64,000 nt of DNA, taken from Lepiota brunneoincarnata (lineage: Eukaryota; Basidiomycota; Agaricomycetes; Agaricales; Agaricaceae). The notes beneath the pieces were generated by a model that ran no database searches, had not been told where the DNA came from, and was given only the letters and a program-made list of their open reading frames with translations. The position numbers and the translations under genes were made by a program. The stretch is from the NCBI GenBank assembly GCA_023014365.1, contig JAEBUN010000024.1, positions 124,001 to 188,000 of the forward strand, read 5' to 3'. Shown piece after piece: positions 61,342-64,000 of the stretch; within the stretch, counting starts at the first letter, position 1, and each line of letters begins with the position of its first letter.

Positions 61342-63292
61342 TTATCCATGCTTTGAGCCCGACTTGGGTCTCAGACCCGGACCATGTGGTAACGATATAA
61401 TGCCGCTTGAGCTCGTCGCGAGACTCCCTACACGGTTCCGGTGGCGATGCGACGAGGGCAAGGGAATTTTGAAGTCTTTGAGCTCGTAGTCCCATGTGGC
61501 GAACAACCGAGCATCCGGGAGGAGAGGTTTGGTTGGTGCCTCTCCGTTCTCTCTGTCTTTGTCTTTCGATGAGGATGCCAAAGGAGTTGCTGGGACATTG
61601 ATATGGTCGTTGGTGGTCGTGGTGTATGAATTCCAGGGGGCGGGAATTCCTGGCCCATAGAGGATAGGCTTGGGTCCGCGGTGAAGAACGGGTGGATATG
61701 CAAGTCGGGTTGTCCTGTTCATAATCACCGGCTAAGGTGCGTGAATATTTTTTTATGATATCGGAAATGGTTCACACTCACAGGAAGAACGTGACGGGCA
61801 AGCTCTGGTACACGATGGGATTGCTGGCCGAGAAGGGGAGTTAACCGTTCAGTAGTCGAAACAGGTCTAGGGATTGTGGGTGGAAAACGGAAATCTTTGT
61901 CCTTGGTGTCTGCTTTACTATTTGGTGGATCGTTAATTGCGACAGGGTAGGAGGGCCCTATGACGGATACACGAGGAGCACATGGGGCAATATTCGAGAA
62001 TAGTGTATCTGCAGCGTCCCAGCGCGGTATACTTTGTGTTTGGGCGATGAATGCCATTGCCACCTTGTGTCGCGAGAGGGTTGATGGAGGTGGTGTGGAA
62101 GGCGGTGGATGTGTGAGAACGTGATGGTAAGCTTTAAAGAGAGCAGGTTCGGTTTGTAGGGTAGGTAATGCTGTTTTGCGGGGTTGTGTACGGCCTGAGC
62201 TCGGGGGTGCAGAGGGTAGATGCCATTCTGGCACAGAAGACAAGGAGGATTGGGAGTAGGGGACTTGTACAAGGTAGTCTGAAGCGGCAGACGAAGTCAT
62301 TGTCTGGGCGACTGTCATTGGAAGCTTGTCAACCTTGACTTCTGCTGATGGCATGGGTTGTATTGGTAGTGATTCTGCTGGTTGAGGGTCACGAGGCGAA
62401 GGGGGGATACTCGAGGGAGGCTCGTCGCTGGTAGAGGGAAAGGGAGGTAGGAAATCAGGTATATGGGCAGGGGGTTTCCAAGTTGAAGTGCGCGGACGTT
62501 TGCGGGACGGAGAGGAGGGATTAGATATAGGAGAAAGGGGGAGTAGCGGAGTTGAAGGTCGTGTGGGTGGGGTTTTTCTTCCCAATGATGAGGGTGAAGG
62601 TACTCTCTGAGCGTCAATGACCATGCCGTTTCGCTCGCTCTCGCCTTCAATAGTAGCTGCATGTGTAACTGTGCTATCTGCCTGGATGAATTCACCTTTA
62701 TCTTGACTCTCATCTTCTTCTCCACTGTCGTATTCGGATGGAGAGAGGTTTTCATAAAGTCGGAACTCCAACGGAATTGCATCGTCGTGGTCTTGCCTCA
62801 GACCAAGGAACAGTTGCGCTACATGATAGCGATGAGAGGAATTGCTGTAACGGGGATACTCCAGAGCGCACCTTTGAACTCATTGAGGTCTTCTATCCGT
62901 CTCGCTGAGTGAGAAGCATAACGGTTGAGCTCCTTTGCTTCAGCAGAACAGTAGTCACGCAGCTCATCTACACCAACACCCAGCTCCTCCAAAGCACCTA
63001 TAGCATCGTGAAGTGAGAGGCAATTCCGTTCAGAGTGATGGGCATATCTAGCGCAGGTCTCTGAGAGGAGAGCGAGATAGCGTGCAAGGAGATCGGTAAG
63101 CACAAGTGTTGCTTGTGTGGAAGAGCGAGAAAAGTTTTGGGAATGAAGGGTCTTGATTGCCGCAGATTCTAGGAGCTTTGTTGCTGCTGTTTCCATGATG
63201 TCTTCGACAACAAGCGAGGTCGTTTGTCGTCGCCAGTCGCGGCGAGCACGGCGTTGAACTTTGGTGACTATTCCCACGATATCCAAACACAT
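61342..63292 (-). CDS. TAF8: TAF8-like protein (TFIID subunit, histone fold)
   Basis: Three exons from ATG 63290-63292 (or the in-frame ATG at 63194-63196, METAATKLLES) to the stop at 61342. The N-terminus is a bromodomain-associated histone fold: ATKLLESAAIKTL, LTDLLARYLALLSETCARYA and LSLHDAIGALEELGVGVDEL. An intron then leads to QLFLGLRQDHDDAIPLEF. Further on is the short TAF8 signature IPDFLPPFPST in a Pro/Ser-rich region. The C-terminus is unstructured with LARHVLP joined by a GTGAGT...CCTTAG intron to PVIMNRTTRLAYPP. TAF8 pairs with TAF10 in TFIID at promoters. The two candidate starts differ by 32 residues. Confidence 0.8.
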
Positions 63293-63333
63293 TAAATATT
63301 AATTAATTAATTGATAACTGACTGACTCCTGCC
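63293..63333. promoter_or_regulatory. 41-bp bidirectional promoter, TAF8-like / SRAP gene
   Basis: Only 41 bp separate the opposing ATGs, and it begins with an AT-only stretch (ATTAAATATTAATTAATTAA). Confidence 0.5.
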
Positions 63334-64000
63334 ATGTGTGGTCGCTTTGCACTACGCCTCAATGCAAGTCCTCGTTCTGCTCCTGTTCCTACAGGACTGA
63401 CTGCTTTTCAGCGTAATCATATAAGACAGCTTCCGGGCTACAACCTTGACGTGGATGAGTGGGAGAACGAAGAGGAATTTGTGCCAAGATATAACATTGC
63501 TCCCCGCACCCAGGCTCCGGTTCTCCTGCGTCGGGACAATGGCTCAAATGGCCAGTCTGAGTTGATTCTTCAAACCATGAAATGGGGCCTCGTACCCCAC
63601 TGGAGCAAATTTGAAGATAAAACTTTGAGCACGACTAATGCCCGTGCCGAAAACCTTGTTGAGGGAGGTGGGATGTGGGGACGTCTGCGGGGAACTAGGC
63701 GTTGTGTCATTCCATGTCAGGGGTATGTTTTACTCGACTCTTTCTTTTCCCTTCGCAACCGCCAACCGTAAAATAGATATTATGAGTGGCTTTCCAAGGG
63801 CAAACAGAAACTCCCACATTACACCAAACGCCAGGACGGGAACATCATGCTTTTCGCGGGTCTCTATGATTCCGCCCTTATTGAAGGTTACCTTTACTGC
63901 TTACTCGTCTTGCGCCATTTGAGTTGAAGCCCCACACTAGGTCGCACTCTTTGGACGTTTACAATTGTCACCACCGATGCCAACAAGGACTTTTCTTGGC
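63334..64000 (+). CDS. HMCES: SRAP-domain protein (HMCES/YedK type), runs off right edge
   Basis: ATG 63334 (MCGRFALRLN) with catalytic Cys at position 2, as required once the initiator Met is removed. Visible exons: 63334-63722, 63777-63886, 63941 onwards. Landmarks are FVPRYNIAPRTQAPVL, MKWGLVPHWS, TTNARAENL, RRCVIPCQG joined to YYEWLSKGKQKLPHY, NIMLFAGLYDS and LWTFTIVTTDAN. Family members form a thiazolidine crosslink between this Cys and abasic sites in single-stranded DNA, shielding them during replication. The conserved Asn and Glu of the active site (NARAE, YEW) are present. The C-terminal third lies outside the window. Confidence 0.9.

Overview
The window is nuclear DNA of a filamentous basidiomycete, most likely an agaricomycete. 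Almost every gene is cut by several introns of about 45-60 nt with fungal GT...CTNAY...AG signals, and many protein ends become visible only after splicing. The conserved set is eukaryotic and fungal: RPA49, SET2, APC1, RPC11, eIF5A, PIH1, a TAF8-like protein and two secreted GMC oxidoreductases. I recognised all products from translated sequence only; no search was run.

Layout. 1-2 kb: start of a Ser/Pro-rich protein running off the left edge, and a small three-exon gene of unknown function. About 2-9.3 kb: gene-poor, with weak ORFs and a pair of related small Cys/His-rich genes (5667-6042 and 8511-8837). 9.3-14.8 kb: RPA49 and SET2, divergent. 15.3-19.3 kb: a basic, probably nuclear protein and a DUF1365 protein, start codons 6 bp apart. 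20.7-25.3 kb: a Ser-rich unknown gene and a GMC oxidoreductase. 25.3-27.5 kb: no gene seen. 27.6-30.8 kb: a protein with two RanBP2 zinc fingers. 31.7-41.5 kb: UPF1-like helicase, RPC11, SPRY protein, MOV10/SDE3-like helicase. 41.8-47.9 kb: APC1. 48.9-54.3 kb: DAHP synthase and PIH1, whose introns are greatly expanded. 55.4-57.9 kb: LIM protein and eIF5A. 58.3-60.9 kb: second GMC oxidoreductase. 61.3-64 kb: TAF8-like gene and the start of an SRAP (HMCES/YedK) gene.

Most conserved genes lie in divergent pairs with short shared promoters (RPA49/SET2, unknown/DUF1365, RPC11/SPRY, MOV10-like/APC1, DAHP synthase/PIH1, LIM/eIF5A, TAF8/SRAP). There is no operon. Broad themes are transcription and chromatin (RPA49, RPC11, SET2, TAF8), RNA helicases, cell cycle (APC1) and secreted flavo-oxidases of the type used in lignocellulose decay. 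I see no cluster whose members clearly work as one system.

The observations most worth following are the new-looking Cys/His-rich small-protein pair with matched TATA boxes and a one-base frame break in one copy; an apparent one-base insertion in the DAHP synthase gene; the 692 and 1747 nt introns in PIH1; a 7-nt micro-exon in RPC11 and 12/21-nt micro-exons in the LIM gene; and two GC-AG introns.
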